A stretch of DNA of 64,000 nucleotides from Tolypothrix campylonemoides VB511288 (lineage in GTDB: Bacteria; Cyanobacteriota; Cyanobacteriia; Cyanobacteriales; Nostocaceae). The stretch spans positions 342,596 through 406,595 of the forward strand of contig JXCB02000023.1 in NCBI GenBank assembly GCA_000828075.3. Direction: 5' to 3'. The number at the start of each line of letters is the position of its first letter. The stretch's first letter is position 1. Below are positions 17,140-26,789 of the stretch, piece after piece. Both the position numbers and the translations under genes were made by a program. The notes below the pieces were generated by a model. The model did not search any database. It saw nothing but the letters and a program-made list of their open reading frames with translations, and was not told where the DNA came from.

Positions 17140-18039
17140 GTGCCTAAACGAATTGGTTTAATTTCTCTTTTGGTTGTCTGTGGTTTGTGTAGTTTACCTC
17201 AACCGACAAATGCACAAGCACTGGTACCTCATACACTGCAACTTGATGCAGCAAAATTGGAACAGCAAGGGTTAGGTTTGGCAAAGGAAGCAGCCCAACT
17301 AGCGCAGTTTCAACAGTTTGAACTAGCTTTACCAAGAGCGCGGTTGGCATCACAACTCGCTCCTAAGAACGATAAAGTCTGGTTTCTTTTAGGTGGTTTG
17401 TATTTATCTCCACAAATTCAGGATTTGGATAAAGGAATCGCCACCTTGAAAAAGGCACAATCTCTCAACCCTAAAAATGGCGATGTTCAGTTCGCTTTGG
17501 GTTCGGCTTACTTTCAGCAGCAAAAGTATCAAGAGGCTGCAAACTACTATCAAGAGGGTTTGAAGTTAAAACCCAACGATCCGGAGGGATTGTTTGATTT
17601 GGGCAATGCTTACTATATGCTGAGTAAACTTCCAGACGCGATCGCTCAGTACAAAAAAGCAGTCTCCTTTAACAAAAAATTCTGGGCAGCCCTTAACAAT
17701 ATTGGGTTAATTTTGTACGAACAGGGCGATACTCAGGGCGCAATTAAGCAATGGCAAGACGCTGTTACGATTGAGAAACAAGCGGCAGAGCCTTTACTCG
17801 CATTGGCAGTAGCTTTGTATACTAAAGGAGACCAGCAACAAGCTCTAGCAATGGGACAAGCTGCAATCCGTATTGATGAGCGCTACGCTGATGTAGATTT
17901 TCTCAAACAAAATCTCTGGGGCGCACGCCTGCTGTCTGATACGAAAAAATTCTTAGAATTACCGGGCATTCAAGCTGCTCTCCAACAACGTGAAGAACCA
18001 TCATCTCCTACAATTAGACAGCGCGGTGTACGACAATAG
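17140..18039 (+). CDS. TPR-repeat exported protein
   Basis: Start is GTG at 17140 with an AGAGG site upstream. The first about 25 residues form a signal peptide (ISLLVVCGLCSLPQPTNAQA). The mature protein has about five tetratricopeptide repeats (for example VQFALGSAYFQQQKYQEAAN, then NYYQEGLKLKPNDPEGLFDL and AALNNIGLILYEQGDTQGAI). TPR proteins of this layout act as periplasmic or envelope scaffolds; no specific partner can be named. It stands alone, with the response regulator gene convergent downstream. Confidence 0.88.
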   Translation: MPKRIGLISLLVVCGLCSLPQPTNAQALVPHTLQLDAAKLEQQGLGLAKEAAQLAQFQQFELALPRARLASQLAPKNDKVWFLLGGLYLSPQIQDLDKGIATLKKAQSLNPKNGDVQFALGSAYFQQQKYQEAANYYQEGLKLKPNDPEGLFDLGNAYYMLSKLPDAIAQYKKAVSFNKKFWAALNNIGLILYEQGDTQGAIKQWQDAVTIEKQAAEPLLALAVALYTKGDQQQALAMGQAAIRIDERYADVDFLKQNLWGARLLSDTKKFLELPGIQAALQQREEPSSPTIRQRGVRQ

Positions 18040-18199
18040 CGAACACGAAACTTGTAGGAATGAGAGAGATGAGGAAGATGAGGAAGATGAGGGGGAATAC
18101 ATAATTGTTGTCTCGCTCCCTTCTGGGACTGATATTTGACGCAGTTACTTGCTCAAAATCTCATCTAATAGTACATATATATTATTCTGTAAAAGAAGC

Positions 18200-18233
18200 A
18201 GTAGCCCAACAAACATATTGGGGTTGGGCTACT
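18200..18233. terminator. Hairpin between convergent genes
   Basis: AGTAGCCCAAC (18200-18210) and GTTGGGCTACT (18223-18233) form a perfect 11-base stem with a 12-base loop. No strong T run follows on either strand, so a terminator role is tentative. Confidence 0.5.
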
Positions 18234-18330
18234 CCAGGTATGTGTTCTTCATGAAAGGACACTACTATGGAAATGTGCTAGGTGCAGTTTACCGTGGGGT
18301 GGACATTCTTTTGGACTCCAAATTGTGCGT

Positions 18331-18735
18331 TTAATTATCCTGTTTAGGTAGTACTGCGATGATTTGGTCAACAAACTGTTGATGATCAACAATTGGCTTG
18401 GAGATGTAGCCATCAGCACCGCTTTGTTTGAGAAAGTTCTCGCGATCGCCTTCCATAGCGTGTGCTGTTACCAAAATAATAGGTAAGGAAGCTGTTTGAG
18501 GATCAGATTTTAACATTTGTGTAATTTTGATACCATCAACAGACTTACCTTGGTAAACACTTCTTGACAAAGAAACATCCATCAAGATAATGTCAACTTC
18601 CCCCGATTGAGCAATTTTGATGACCTCTTCCACATTTTCAGTATGTTTCACCTCCAAGCCACCTCGTTTGGTCAAAATCTTGGAAAAAACACGAGCATTA
18701 ATCAGATCATCTTCGACAATCAAAACGGTTTTCAT
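18331..18735 (-). CDS. Single-domain response regulator
   Basis: The 134-residue protein is a stand-alone receiver domain. The acidic pair (VEDD, residues 8-10), phosphoacceptor Asp52 in IILMDVS, the switch Thr in VTAHAM and the conserved Lys in YISKPI are all present. An insertion LSRSVYQGKSVD follows the phosphoacceptor. Such CheY/DivK-like proteins relay phosphate in multi-step systems. No histidine kinase is nearby, so it works with a distant partner. Confidence 0.92.
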   Translation of the reverse strand: MKTVLIVEDDLINARVFSKILTKRGGLEVKHTENVEEVIKIAQSGEVDIILMDVSLSRSVYQGKSVDGIKITQMLKSDPQTASLPIILVTAHAMEGDRENFLKQSGADGYISKPIVDHQQFVDQIIAVLPKQDN

Positions 18736-18993
18736 GAGAATTTGACTTTTGTTAGCCCATCTTAACTAAAGGCGCACGTGTTAGAGAAGGGGAATAGCAC
18801 CTAATCAAAACTATTGTGTGCCTATGCTTGAAATAATCAATATAAATCTCGGTCAACAAGGATAATACTACTGCTTTCTATCCTTTGACTATCAAGATTC
18901 TGTAATGAAGAGTATTTCATCCGTTATGCTGTGGTTGCTGCAGTCTTCATTAACGGCAAATTTTGTGTAGTGGAAATATAGGGAAAAAAACTC

Positions 18994-21498
18994 ATGGCAA
19001 AACAATTAAACCTTCTCTGTGAGGGACAGGTCATTACTACAGCGTTGCATACGGAGATGCAACGCTCTTACCTAGAATATGCCATGAGTGTGATTGTCGG
19101 GCGGGCGTTACCAGACGTGCGAGATGGTTTAAAGCCAGTTCACCGACGTATTTTGTATGCCATGCACGAACTCGGTCTGACGCCAGATCGACCATATCGT
19201 AAGTGTGCGCGTGTGGTAGGAGACGTGTTAGGTAAATACCACCCCCACGGCGACCAAGCGGTTTATGATGCCTTGGTCAGACTGGTACAAGAGTTTTCCA
19301 GTCGCTATCCCTTACTAGCAGGACATGGGAATTTCGGGAGCGTGGATAATGACCCACCAGCGGCGATGCGCTACACAGAAACGCGCCTTGCATCGATCAG
19401 CCACGAGGGAATGCTGACAGAAATTGGCGAAGAAACAGTGGACTTTATCGGTAACTTCGATAATTCCCAGCAAGAGCCAACTGTATTACCAGCACAGTTG
19501 CCATTTCTGTTGCTTAATGGTAGTGCTGGTATTGCTGTGGGAATGGCGACGAATATTCCACCGCATAACTTAGGGGAAGTGGTAGATGGGTTGATCGCAT
19601 TAATTGATAATCCCGACTTAGCTGATGAAAAGTTATTTGAGATCATTCCCGGACCAGACTTTCCCACAGGTGGTGAAATTGTCGGTAACTCTGGAATCAA
19701 AGAAGCATACACCACAGGTAAAGGGAGTATTGTGCTGCGGGGAGTCGCCCAAATTGAGGAAGTTGCTGGTAGCAGGAGTAGTAAACGACGGACAGCAATT
19801 GTGGTGACAGAATTGCCTTATCAAGTGAATAAGGCAGGTTGGATTGAGAAAGTCGCTGATCTGGTGAACCAAGGTCGTCTTCAAGGAATTGCGGATCTGC
19901 GAGATGAAAGCGATCGCCAGGGAATGCGCGTCGTCATTGAACTAAAACGCGATACCAACCCCCAAGAAGTTCTTCAGAATTTGTATCACCAAACCGCTTT
20001 GCAAAGTAACTTTGGGGCAATTCTTTTAGCTTTGGTGGATAGACAACCGCGTCAACTAACCTTGCGTGAATTGTTACAGGAGTTTTTGAGTTTCCGAGAG
20101 CAGACACTGAACCGCCGCTACTCTTACGAATTGGGTAAGGCTCAAAGTCGCCTGGATCTGGTTGAAGGTTTACTCAAAGCACTTTCTCACTTAGATGAAG
20201 TTGTAGAAATTTTACGAAGTGCGGCTGATGGCACTACGGCAAAAATGAGCTTACAAAACCGACTCGATTTAACTGAGGTGCAGGCGGATGCTATTTTGGC
20301 TATGCCATTGCGGCGTTTAACCAATTTAGAACAGCAAAACTTACACAAAGAGTATGAGCAGCTCAATGAGCAGATTCAAGTGTTGCAGATATTACTTAAC
20401 GATAGACGGGAGTTACTGAAATCACTGAAAAAAGATTTGCGATCGCTCAAGCGCAAATACAACGATGCCCGTCGTACCAAAATAGTAGGAGAGCAAGAAA
20501 GCAAGGGAGTTCTTGAGCAGGGGAGCAGAGGAGCAAAGGAGGAATCAAAATCCGCTCTTGAAAATCCTACATTGGTCGCGCCTCCAGAAGATGTAGTTTT
20601 AGAATTTACCCACCGGGGATATGTACGTCGTCAGCCTTCAGCCCGGAAGGCAAGAACTGACAATGGTACGTCTGATAATGACACCGTCATCCAAACCGTG
20701 TTAACCGACACGGCAAAAGAGTTGCTGGTACTGACCAGTAGTGGCAAGGTTTACCCAGTGAATGTGGCAGATATTCCTCCCACCAATGGACGTTCTGCAC
20801 GCGGAACACCATTGATTACCTTGCTCTCAAATTCTGCTCAGGGCGCTCAAGAAGCTGTTATTAACCGCTTTGTATTGCCTGAACACCCAGAAGATGGCGA
20901 GATGGTTCTCCTGACCAAGCAAGGAAGAATCAAGCGTTTTTCCCTGACAGAATTAACTCATCTCACCCGCCGTGGAATTACCATTTTGAAACTCAAAGAT
21001 GGTGATGAATTGTTATCAGCTCAGTTTACTAAGGCGGGTGAACATCTGATTTTAGCAAGTTCAGGTGGGAGAGTTTTGAGATTTGAGGTGAATGATCATC
21101 AACTCCCGATTATGGGTCGCACTGCTATGGGTCTGCAAGGTTTACGTGTGCGTCAGCAAGAAGAGATGGTTGGTTTTGTAGCCTCAAGCACTAAGGAAAA
21201 CCTATTACTGGTGACTCAATTGGGATACGCTAAACGTATGTCAGTGAGTGCTTTGCGCTCAGCGAATCGAGGCGATATCGGGACTCAGACCTTTAAATTC
21301 AGTAACAAAGCTGACATCTTAGCAGGAATGGTACGAGCAACTGCAGGTGCTGAGGTGGCACTAGTCACAAATCATCAACGCCTGGTACGCCTTGGAGTGG
21401 AAACAGTTCCCACCCTTGGCAAAGATGTCACAGGTGAAAGTATTCTTCAACTTAATCGCGAAGAAAAAATCATTTGTATTGTTGAACTGCACTCGTAA
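18994..21498 (+). CDS. Type IIA topoisomerase subunit A (GyrA/ParC-like, no GyrA box)
   Basis: The 834-residue protein has the breakage-reunion domain with catalytic Tyr127 (AAMRYTETR), the helix [19 protein letters not shown] with Gln88 where E. coli GyrA has Ser83, and a six-blade C-terminal beta-pinwheel. Where gyrases have the QRRGGKG box after the first HRGYVRR strand, this protein reads [18 protein letters not shown], so the box is absent. That favours the ParC-like or second GyrA paralogue of cyanobacteria. Just before it, residues about 500-525 ([20 protein letters not shown]) come from a GGGAGCAG-type DNA repeat. gyrB is 6 kb away on the other strand. Confidence 0.92.
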   Translation: MAKQLNLLCEGQVITTALHTEMQRSYLEYAMSVIVGRALPDVRDGLKPVHRRILYAMHELGLTPDRPYRKCARVVGDVLGKYHPHGDQAVYDALVRLVQEFSSRYPLLAGHGNFGSVDNDPPAAMRYTETRLASISHEGMLTEIGEETVDFIGNFDNSQQEPTVLPAQLPFLLLNGSAGIAVGMATNIPPHNLGEVVDGLIALIDNPDLADEKLFEIIPGPDFPTGGEIVGNSGIKEAYTTGKGSIVLRGVAQIEEVAGSRSSKRRTAIVVTELPYQVNKAGWIEKVADLVNQGRLQGIADLRDESDRQGMRVVIELKRDTNPQEVLQNLYHQTALQSNFGAILLALVDRQPRQLTLRELLQEFLSFREQTLNRRYSYELGKAQSRLDLVEGLLKALSHLDEVVEILRSAADGTTAKMSLQNRLDLTEVQADAILAMPLRRLTNLEQQNLHKEYEQLNEQIQVLQILLNDRRELLKSLKKDLRSLKRKYNDARRTKIVGEQESKGVLEQGSRGAKEESKSALENPTLVAPPEDVVLEFTHRGYVRRQPSARKARTDNGTSDNDTVIQTVLTDTAKELLVLTSSGKVYPVNVADIPPTNGRSARGTPLITLLSNSAQGAQEAVINRFVLPEHPEDGEMVLLTKQGRIKRFSLTELTHLTRRGITILKLKDGDELLSAQFTKAGEHLILASSGGRVLRFEVNDHQLPIMGRTAMGLQGLRVRQQEEMVGFVASSTKENLLLVTQLGYAKRMSVSALRSANRGDIGTQTFKFSNKADILAGMVRATAGAEVALVTNHQRLVRLGVETVPTLGKDVTGESILQLNREEKIICIVELHS

Positions 21499-21598
21499 TG
21501 CAAGAGCTGACGACTAAGCGTGTAGGGAGGTTATGCCCACCCTACTAATACTTTCATCTAACAGTAAGCAAAAGCTAGCTGTGCTAGCTTATCCCTAA

Positions 21599-22228
21599 TT
21601 AGGGAGCTGTGCCATAAAAGAAGTAGTCAGAAGTGTAATTTACTCGCTTTTGGGTGCCCATACTCTTCTGGTCACATCCTCGAAGGGGGGGTTTGCCACC
21701 TACTGTATCCACTCGTTGGATGTATGCTACTTTGCTAAGTATCCCATTGCCCTCGTTGGATTTGGCTTGCAGGAGCAACCAAGGAATTGCATTCGGACTG
21801 GGTGAGTCAAAGCTTGCTTTCACCTGACCTACGACCTTACTGCCGTCATTTGCCTCCCAAGTAGGACCAGCATAGTGCTTGATATCGTTCTTACCTTGTT
21901 CCTCAAACAGGTTAGCCTCGGGTGCCACAAACGTCCACTCAAACTGGTTGGCGTTGCCTGATTTAACTTTGCACTCATAAATTTGCACTCCTTTAGCCCT
22001 CTGTTTAAGTAGCAGCACTTGATTTGGTGGCACTTTCAAGTTCTCAGGAACTTGAGGCGACGCGATTCGCTTTGCCTGTGCCCTTTGGGCGATTGCCTCC
22101 GGCACTGCGCTTTGCGCAATCGCCCCTTGCGCGGCCTCAAGTTGTGGCATTTGAGCTACACCAACCTGTGCAATCACTAACGGAAGTAGTAGGAAGCACC
22201 TCTGTTTGAGCTTTATTTCTGGTTTCAT
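21599..22228 (-). CDS. DUF3455-type secreted protein with a repeat captured in its N-terminus
   Basis: The 209-residue product has an N-terminal hydrophobic segment (CFLLLPLVIAQVGVAQ) followed by the DUF3455 domain (PPNQVLLLKQRAKGVQIYEC, VAYIQRVDTVGGKPPLRGC). Two cysteines near residues 83 and 181 could form a disulfide outside the cytoplasm. Function of the family is unknown. Residues about 30-55 (AAQGAIAQSAVPEAIAQRAQ) are encoded by a palindromic repeat module (22070-22127) related to the intergenic one at 9545-9586, so the linker was created by repeat insertion. Confidence 0.8.
   Translation of the reverse strand: MKPEIKLKQRCFLLLPLVIAQVGVAQMPQLEAAQGAIAQSAVPEAIAQRAQAKRIASPQVPENLKVPPNQVLLLKQRAKGVQIYECKVKSGNANQFEWTFVAPEANLFEEQGKNDIKHYAGPTWEANDGSKVVGQVKASFDSPSPNAIPWLLLQAKSNEGNGILSKVAYIQRVDTVGGKPPLRGCDQKSMGTQKRVNYTSDYFFYGTAP
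22070..22127. repeat. Palindromic repeat module inside a coding region
   Basis: Alternating short palindromes include CCCTTTGGGCGATTGCCTCC and GGCACTGCGCTTTGCGCAAT, closely matching the module at 9545-9586. It stays in frame within the DUF3455 gene. Confidence 0.75.
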
Positions 22229-22561
22229 AATCCCTTAAACCCTTTTTAAAAAAGGGTAGAGCTAAGTACAACTCCTTATTAATAGGGGTCGGAAATCAAA
22301 AGTATGCCAAAACTGGGACGTGAATTATCGGTCTTGTCAATTCCAAACGCCTTTGTGGTGAGTGTACGCAAAGAAAGGGTAGAGCAAGAGGTGCTGTTAT
22401 GAAGCCTCAGTTAGCTTAAAGATATTTATTTAGCGGAAAATAAACTATAAGTCAGAAAAATATAACAAAGTTATAAAAAATATCACACTTCTTAAATAAG
22501 TTTGTTATATTTATTTACATAAGGTAACAGACCTTAAACAATTCAGTTTGGAGTGCCAATT
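22229..22561. promoter_or_regulatory. Divergent upstream region of DUF3455 gene and hli tandem
   Basis: This 333-base AT-rich gap separates two divergent transcription units and must hold both promoters. I could not pick out a specific light-responsive element. No gene is recognised in it. Confidence 0.4.
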
Positions 22562-22741
22562 ATGACAAACGCAACAAAAGTTACTGCTCCTGTAATCGAA
22601 GATCGTAATGCTTGGCGTTGGGGTTTCACACCTCAAGCAGAAATTTGGAACGGTCGCTTGGCAATGATTGGCTTCTTAGCAGCCGCTTTGATTGAAGTGT
22701 TTTCTGGTCAAGGTTTCCTACACTTCTGGGGCATCCTGTAA
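22562..22741 (+). CDS. High-light-inducible protein (Hli), tandem copy 1
   Basis: The 59-residue one-helix protein has the chlorophyll-binding signature [20 protein letters not shown], in which Glu, Asn and Arg bind pigment and make the inter-helix salt bridge. Hli/SCP proteins bind chlorophyll and carotenoid and protect photosystem II assembly from excess light. Start ATG 22562 has GGAG eight bases upstream; an in-frame GTG at 22553 would lie within that site. A nearly identical copy follows 78 bases downstream, so this arose by tandem duplication. Confidence 0.93.
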   Translation: MTNATKVTAPVIEDRNAWRWGFTPQAEIWNGRLAMIGFLAAALIEVFSGQGFLHFWGIL

Positions 22742-22819
22742 GTTTTAAGACTAGGGATTGCTTGTAAATAACTAACTAAAGGTAACAAAACTTAGGGAAT
22801 TCTCTTTGGAGTGCCAACC

Positions 22820-22999
22820 ATGACAAACGCAACAAAAGTTACTTCTCCCGTAATCGAAGATCGCAATGCTTGGCGTTGGGGTTTCACACCTCAAGCAGAA
22901 AATTGGAATGGTCGCTTAGCAATGATTGGCTTCTTAGCAGCCGCTTTGATTGAACTGTTTACTGGTCAGGGTTTCCTACACTTCTGGGGTATTCTGTAA
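22820..22999 (+). CDS. High-light-inducible protein (Hli), tandem copy 2
   Basis: This copy differs from the first at only four of 59 residues (A9S, Ile to Asn before the Trp of the binding motif, Val to Leu and Ser to Thr in the helix end). The signature is [20 protein letters not shown]. The duplicated unit includes the leader, since AAGGTAACA and TTTGGAGTGCCAA occur upstream of both genes. It is probably co-transcribed with copy 1 and ends at a strong intrinsic terminator at 23047-23083. Confidence 0.93.
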   Translation: MTNATKVTSPVIEDRNAWRWGFTPQAENWNGRLAMIGFLAAALIELFTGQGFLHFWGIL

Positions 23000-23046
23000 G
23001 TTATAAGACTACGGATTGCCTAGCACTAATAGATAAATGAATAACT

Positions 23047-23083
23047 AAAAAACCTGGAGGTACTAGGGACATCCAGGTTTTTT
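23047..23083 (+). terminator. Intrinsic terminator after the hli tandem
   Basis: AAAAAACCTGGA (23047-23058) pairs perfectly with TCCAGGTTTTTT (23072-23083) around a 13-base loop, ending in a T run. Being symmetric, it could also act on the opposite strand. Confidence 0.9.
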
Positions 23084-23158
23084 AGTGTTTGCTTGTTCTT
23101 TGATTAGCACTCATGAACCAACCTCCTGCAAAAATAGATTGCTCGTGAGTGGAGAATA

Positions 23159-23207
23159 CAGAACACAGAATGCAGGAAAAATTTTTAGTTCTGAACTCTG
23201 TGTTCTG
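23159..23207. repeat. CAGAACACAGA inverted repeat
   Basis: CAGAACACAGAA (23159-23170) pairs with CTCTGTGTTCTG (23196-23207). It lies downstream of sigA and may contribute to termination on that strand. Confidence 0.6.
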
Positions 23208-23292
23208 ATTACTTTGCTTGGATGACTTTTGCAAGAAGTCTAGTCACTTGTCAAAAAATCATAACAAATGACTTATAATTAATCATTAATGA

Positions 23293-24468
23293 TTAACGGA
23301 TGTACTCCTTAAGAACGCTGTTACGATTCGGGTGACGTAACTTACGAAGTGCTTTCGCTTCAATTTGACGAATTCGTTCGCGAGTCACATTGAAAATTTG
23401 TCCAATTTCTTCTAAGGTCTTCATGCGACCATCATCCAATCCGTAGCGTAATCTCAAAACATCACGTTCGCGAGGACTGAGGCTGTCGAGGACTTTTTCC
23501 AAGTCTTCCCGCAGGAGATTTTTAGAAACTTGGTCTTCTGGAGTCTCACCATCCGACTCAATAAAATCACCCAGTCGGGAGTCTTCTTCTTTGCCAATAG
23601 GCGTTTCTAATGAAATAGGCAGCTGTGCGGATTTAGCAATAAACCGCAGCTTCTCAATGGTCATTTCCATACGAGTGGCGATTTCTTCTTCGGTGGGTTT
23701 GCGACCCATTTCTTGAGAAAGCAGCTTAGTCGTTTTCTTAATTCGGGAAATGGTTTCGTACAGGTGAACCGGAAGGCGAATAGTCCGGGATTGATCAGCG
23801 ATCGCACGAGTGATTGCCTGACGAATCCACCATGTTGCGTATGTAGAAAACTTGTAACCTTTTTCGTGGTCAAACTTTTCAGCGGCGCGAATCAAACCGA
23901 GACTGCCTTCTTGAATCAAGTCTTGGAAAGACAAGCCTCGATTCATATACTTTTTAGCAATTGAAACTACAAGGCGCAGGTTAGATTGCACCATCTTGTC
24001 TTTTGCCCTGCGACCAATATGCAGCCGATAGCGAAATTGTGGCAACGGTATTTGTACTGCCTCTGCCCATTCACTATCCTTAGGTTCACGAGCTAATTGC
24101 TGTGCAAGTTTTTCGCGTACTCGCTCTAATTCTAGTAAGTCGGCAATCTTCCGTGCCAATTCAATTTCTTCGTCTGCACGAAGCAGGCGAATTCGACCTA
24201 TTTCTTGTAAGTAAAGACGAATCGAATCCTCGGTGTAATGCTTTTTCTTGGTTTGAGTCCGACGACGCGATTTAGCGGCTTTCCCAGACTTTGCGTCGTC
24301 CTCATCAGACTGAGGCTCTAAAAATTCATCGAGTTCGCCCTCATCGCCCGTCAGCAAGTCCTCTTCGTCGTCAATCAAGAGTTCTTCTAACTCAATCTCA
24401 GGCTGATTCATTATTTCTAGCTCATCAGGCTGATATATATTTTCGAGTACGTTGTTAGCCTGGTTCAT
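23293..24468 (-). CDS. sigA: Principal RNA polymerase sigma factor SigA
   Basis: This 391-residue group 1 sigma-70 factor has an acidic N-terminal region 1.1 with a basic stretch ([20 protein letters not shown]), then region 2 ([40 protein letters not shown]), region 3 and region 4 with the -35-binding helix ([20 protein letters not shown]). The length and the conserved C-terminal ending [18 protein letters not shown] fit cyanobacterial SigA, which directs housekeeping transcription. It stands alone, convergent with the hli tandem. Upstream is a gap of 1.7 kb, in keeping with a long promoter and leader. Confidence 0.95.
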   Translation of the reverse strand: MNQANNVLENIYQPDELEIMNQPEIELEELLIDDEEDLLTGDEGELDEFLEPQSDEDDAKSGKAAKSRRRTQTKKKHYTEDSIRLYLQEIGRIRLLRADEEIELARKIADLLELERVREKLAQQLAREPKDSEWAEAVQIPLPQFRYRLHIGRRAKDKMVQSNLRLVVSIAKKYMNRGLSFQDLIQEGSLGLIRAAEKFDHEKGYKFSTYATWWIRQAITRAIADQSRTIRLPVHLYETISRIKKTTKLLSQEMGRKPTEEEIATRMEMTIEKLRFIAKSAQLPISLETPIGKEEDSRLGDFIESDGETPEDQVSKNLLREDLEKVLDSLSPRERDVLRLRYGLDDGRMKTLEEIGQIFNVTRERIRQIEAKALRKLRHPNRNSVLKEYIR

Positions 24469-26153
24469 GCCGCGTTCCTCATGCTCCTTGCAGAATCAAT
24501 TACTTAAGATAAGATGTGTTTGCCGCTCTTAAAGTGAGCTATTTACCAACAGAAAACAGGGTTTTTGGTTATTTTGCCTAAGATTTTGTTGGAATTTTGA
24601 CACCTTCCTCATGGAGTTTTACCCTGTAAGGGCAGGCTCCTTGAAGGGAAATTCCTATTCTTAGTCAACGCCATCTATGTTGCCGAGCAACATCCGTTTT
24701 AACTAGCTGGTCTAAAAAAGATACCGGAAGGTACCGGACTGCTAAAAAAAATTTACTACTCCATACAAATGAATATGACTGTTGGGAGATTCTTTTGTAA
24801 AGACTGTTCCGATTGTAGCCTGTTTCACAGAAATTGCACTGTCTTTGTGTGCTAACCATGAACTCATTAAGCAAGTTTAAGCGTGTTCTACGAAAGTTAA
24901 GACATTGAAAAAGGCACCCATACTTTTGTATTTTCTCCAAAAGTTTTTGGAATTGCAGTGGTATTCTCATTTCAATTAATGTTAGGTACACCTGCTGATA
25001 TCTCGTTCAATGTATTACGTAGAATAATCTTTACTTAGAAACAGCATACATTTTAGTAACTCAAGTGAGAAAAAATGCGTATACCAATTTTTACACTTTC
25101 TTCACAAGTTACCGAGTGGAGTTCCGTTCGCCATATCACGAAAACCTAGTCAGAAAAGACTTGTTTAAGGCGGCTTTGTGCTTTCTTCCATTAGGCGTAG
25201 CATAGGCACCATGAATGCAAATTGAATAATGGTGGTGGTTTTTTGCTGTCACTTAACTTTGTTCTACCGATTCCCTTAACTTAGGAGTCAAGACTTTAGC
25301 AGAATCAGCTAAATGGCTAAGCAATTTAGATCTAGGATCTAGCCAGTCCGGTCTTAATCACACGTTAGCGCACTGTTGAAATTTCCACCTTATGATTCTT
25401 GACAAACTCTTCTTATTCTATACAAAGCTATTTTAATCAATTAAAAAAGGATTTGACAGTTAAGACTATCGATATTAACCTACTTAACGCCCAATTTTAT
25501 AAAGTGAATGCAAAATATACTATAGCCGGCTAGAGGGCGCTGGAGAAACATATTTAACAAGACTACCACCAGAGTCCATCGCCATCGTCTCATAACTTTG
25601 GTTAATAGTACCACTTCCTTTTTCCTTGCTGGCAATGTTGGGAAAATAGGAGTGAAGTTGAGCGTGGGCGTTGCGCAGGGGTAGAGCGAACTATCGTCGG
25701 CAAGATATTGCTTAATCGAGTCAGATAAAGCGGGAGCATCCCAAAGCAAGCAAAAACCTTACTTACCCTCATCCCCTAACCCCTTCTCAAGAGCGGGATT
25801 CGGGGAATAAGAGTAGGACTTGACTCCCCTGTTCCAAATGGGGAGAGGGGTTGAGGGTGAGGGCAAAATGGCAAGTGTGTAAAATTGGGATGCTCCCGAT
25901 AAAGCTAACAACCATATACGGATAGATTTTGCATTAGTTAGGGCAATTAATGTAGCAAATTATACTCGTTAATTTGAGGAATTAGCTATTGTCTAAAATT
26001 TGAATAATAAATAATTTTTATAATTGGAAGAAGTAACTTTGAATATTTTATATCTAAGCTTAATAAGCTAGATTGCCAAAGTTTTTAGTAGGGGTGCAAG
26101 GAGCGAAGACATACAGCCCTACACCCTAATTAAAAAATGACTACCTTGTTTAT
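24469..26153. other. 1.7 kb gene-free stretch upstream of sigA
   Basis: No convincing gene is present. The part next to sigA is expected to hold its promoters. A minus-strand open frame of about 89 codons ending at 25480 looks possibly like a gene remnant and is interrupted by the MITE-like element at 25724-25905. The rest is AT-rich with no recognisable RNA gene. Confidence 0.55.
25724..25905. mobile_element. MITE-like element with 13-bp TIRs and 8-bp target duplication
   Basis: GGGAGCATCCCAA (25732-25744) and TTGGGATGCTCCC (25885-25897) are perfect inverted ends of a 166-base element. The flanks carry the direct repeat GATAAAGC (25724-25731 and 25898-25905). The interior has imperfect second-level inverted sequence, TTACCCTCATCCCCTAACCC on the left and GGTTGAGGGTGAGGG on the right, similar to the repeat at 44921-45023. 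No transposase is encoded. Confidence 0.82.
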
Positions 26154-26789
26154 TTAATTAGAGCCAAGACTTGCTGGAAAATTCGGAGGTAGAATAACCT
26201 TGTCCACTACGTGAACGACACCGTTACTAGCTGGAATGTCTGCCTGAATGACTTTAGCATCGTTCACGGTAACTGTACTGGTGGTAGTATTAACCTTTAG
26301 TGTCACAGGGCTTCCCTCAACTGTTTTGACTTGTCCGGATGTCAGTTGGCTGGAAGTCACTTGTCCCGGTATAGCGTGGTAGCCCAGAAGCTTGACTAAT
26401 TGTTGTTTGTTTTCTGGTTTGAGAAGATTGTCTACTGTACCTTTTGGTAAAGCTGCAAAAGCAGCATCCGTAGGAGCAAAGACTGTGTAAGGTCCTTGTT
26501 CAACCATTTGTTTAGTTAAGTCTGCGGCAAGCAATGCTTTACTTAACGTTGTAAAAGACCCCTGAGTTGATGCTGACTGTGCTAGTTGAGCCAAATTTTT
26601 GCTTGCTGTTGGCGTAGTCGGAGTTTGGGCAATTGGAGGAGCAGGTGTAGGAAGATTTGCTGGAGTTGCCGCAGTCTGAGGAGCGGTTGTATTCTCTACA
26701 TTAGGTTGACCACAAGCAGACACAAGGAGACTACCCGCACTCATAACGCTAAAGGCTGCTTTTCTTAAAATACTTTTGCTCGCTTTCAT
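26154..26789 (-). CDS. Fasciclin-domain lipoprotein
   Basis: The 211-residue protein begins with a lipoprotein signal ending in the lipobox LLVSAC (Cys at about residue 26). A Pro/Thr/Ala-rich linker of about 45 residues follows, then one fasciclin (FAS1) domain with the H1 and H2 boxes: GPYTVFAPTDAAFAALP and NGVVHVVDKVILPP. FAS1 domains mediate adhesion or surface interactions. The protein should be anchored to a membrane facing the periplasm or the outside. It is transcribed alone. Confidence 0.92.
   Translation of the reverse strand: MKASKSILRKAAFSVMSAGSLLVSACGQPNVENTTAPQTAATPANLPTPAPPIAQTPTTPTASKNLAQLAQSASTQGSFTTLSKALLAADLTKQMVEQGPYTVFAPTDAAFAALPKGTVDNLLKPENKQQLVKLLGYHAIPGQVTSSQLTSGQVKTVEGSPVTLKVNTTTSTVTVNDAKVIQADIPASNGVVHVVDKVILPPNFPASLGSN

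Noticed and set aside
24665..24991. 108-codon minus-strand frame upstream of sigA
   Set aside because: No recognisable family, odd composition and no ribosome site; kept only as part of the gene-free stretch.
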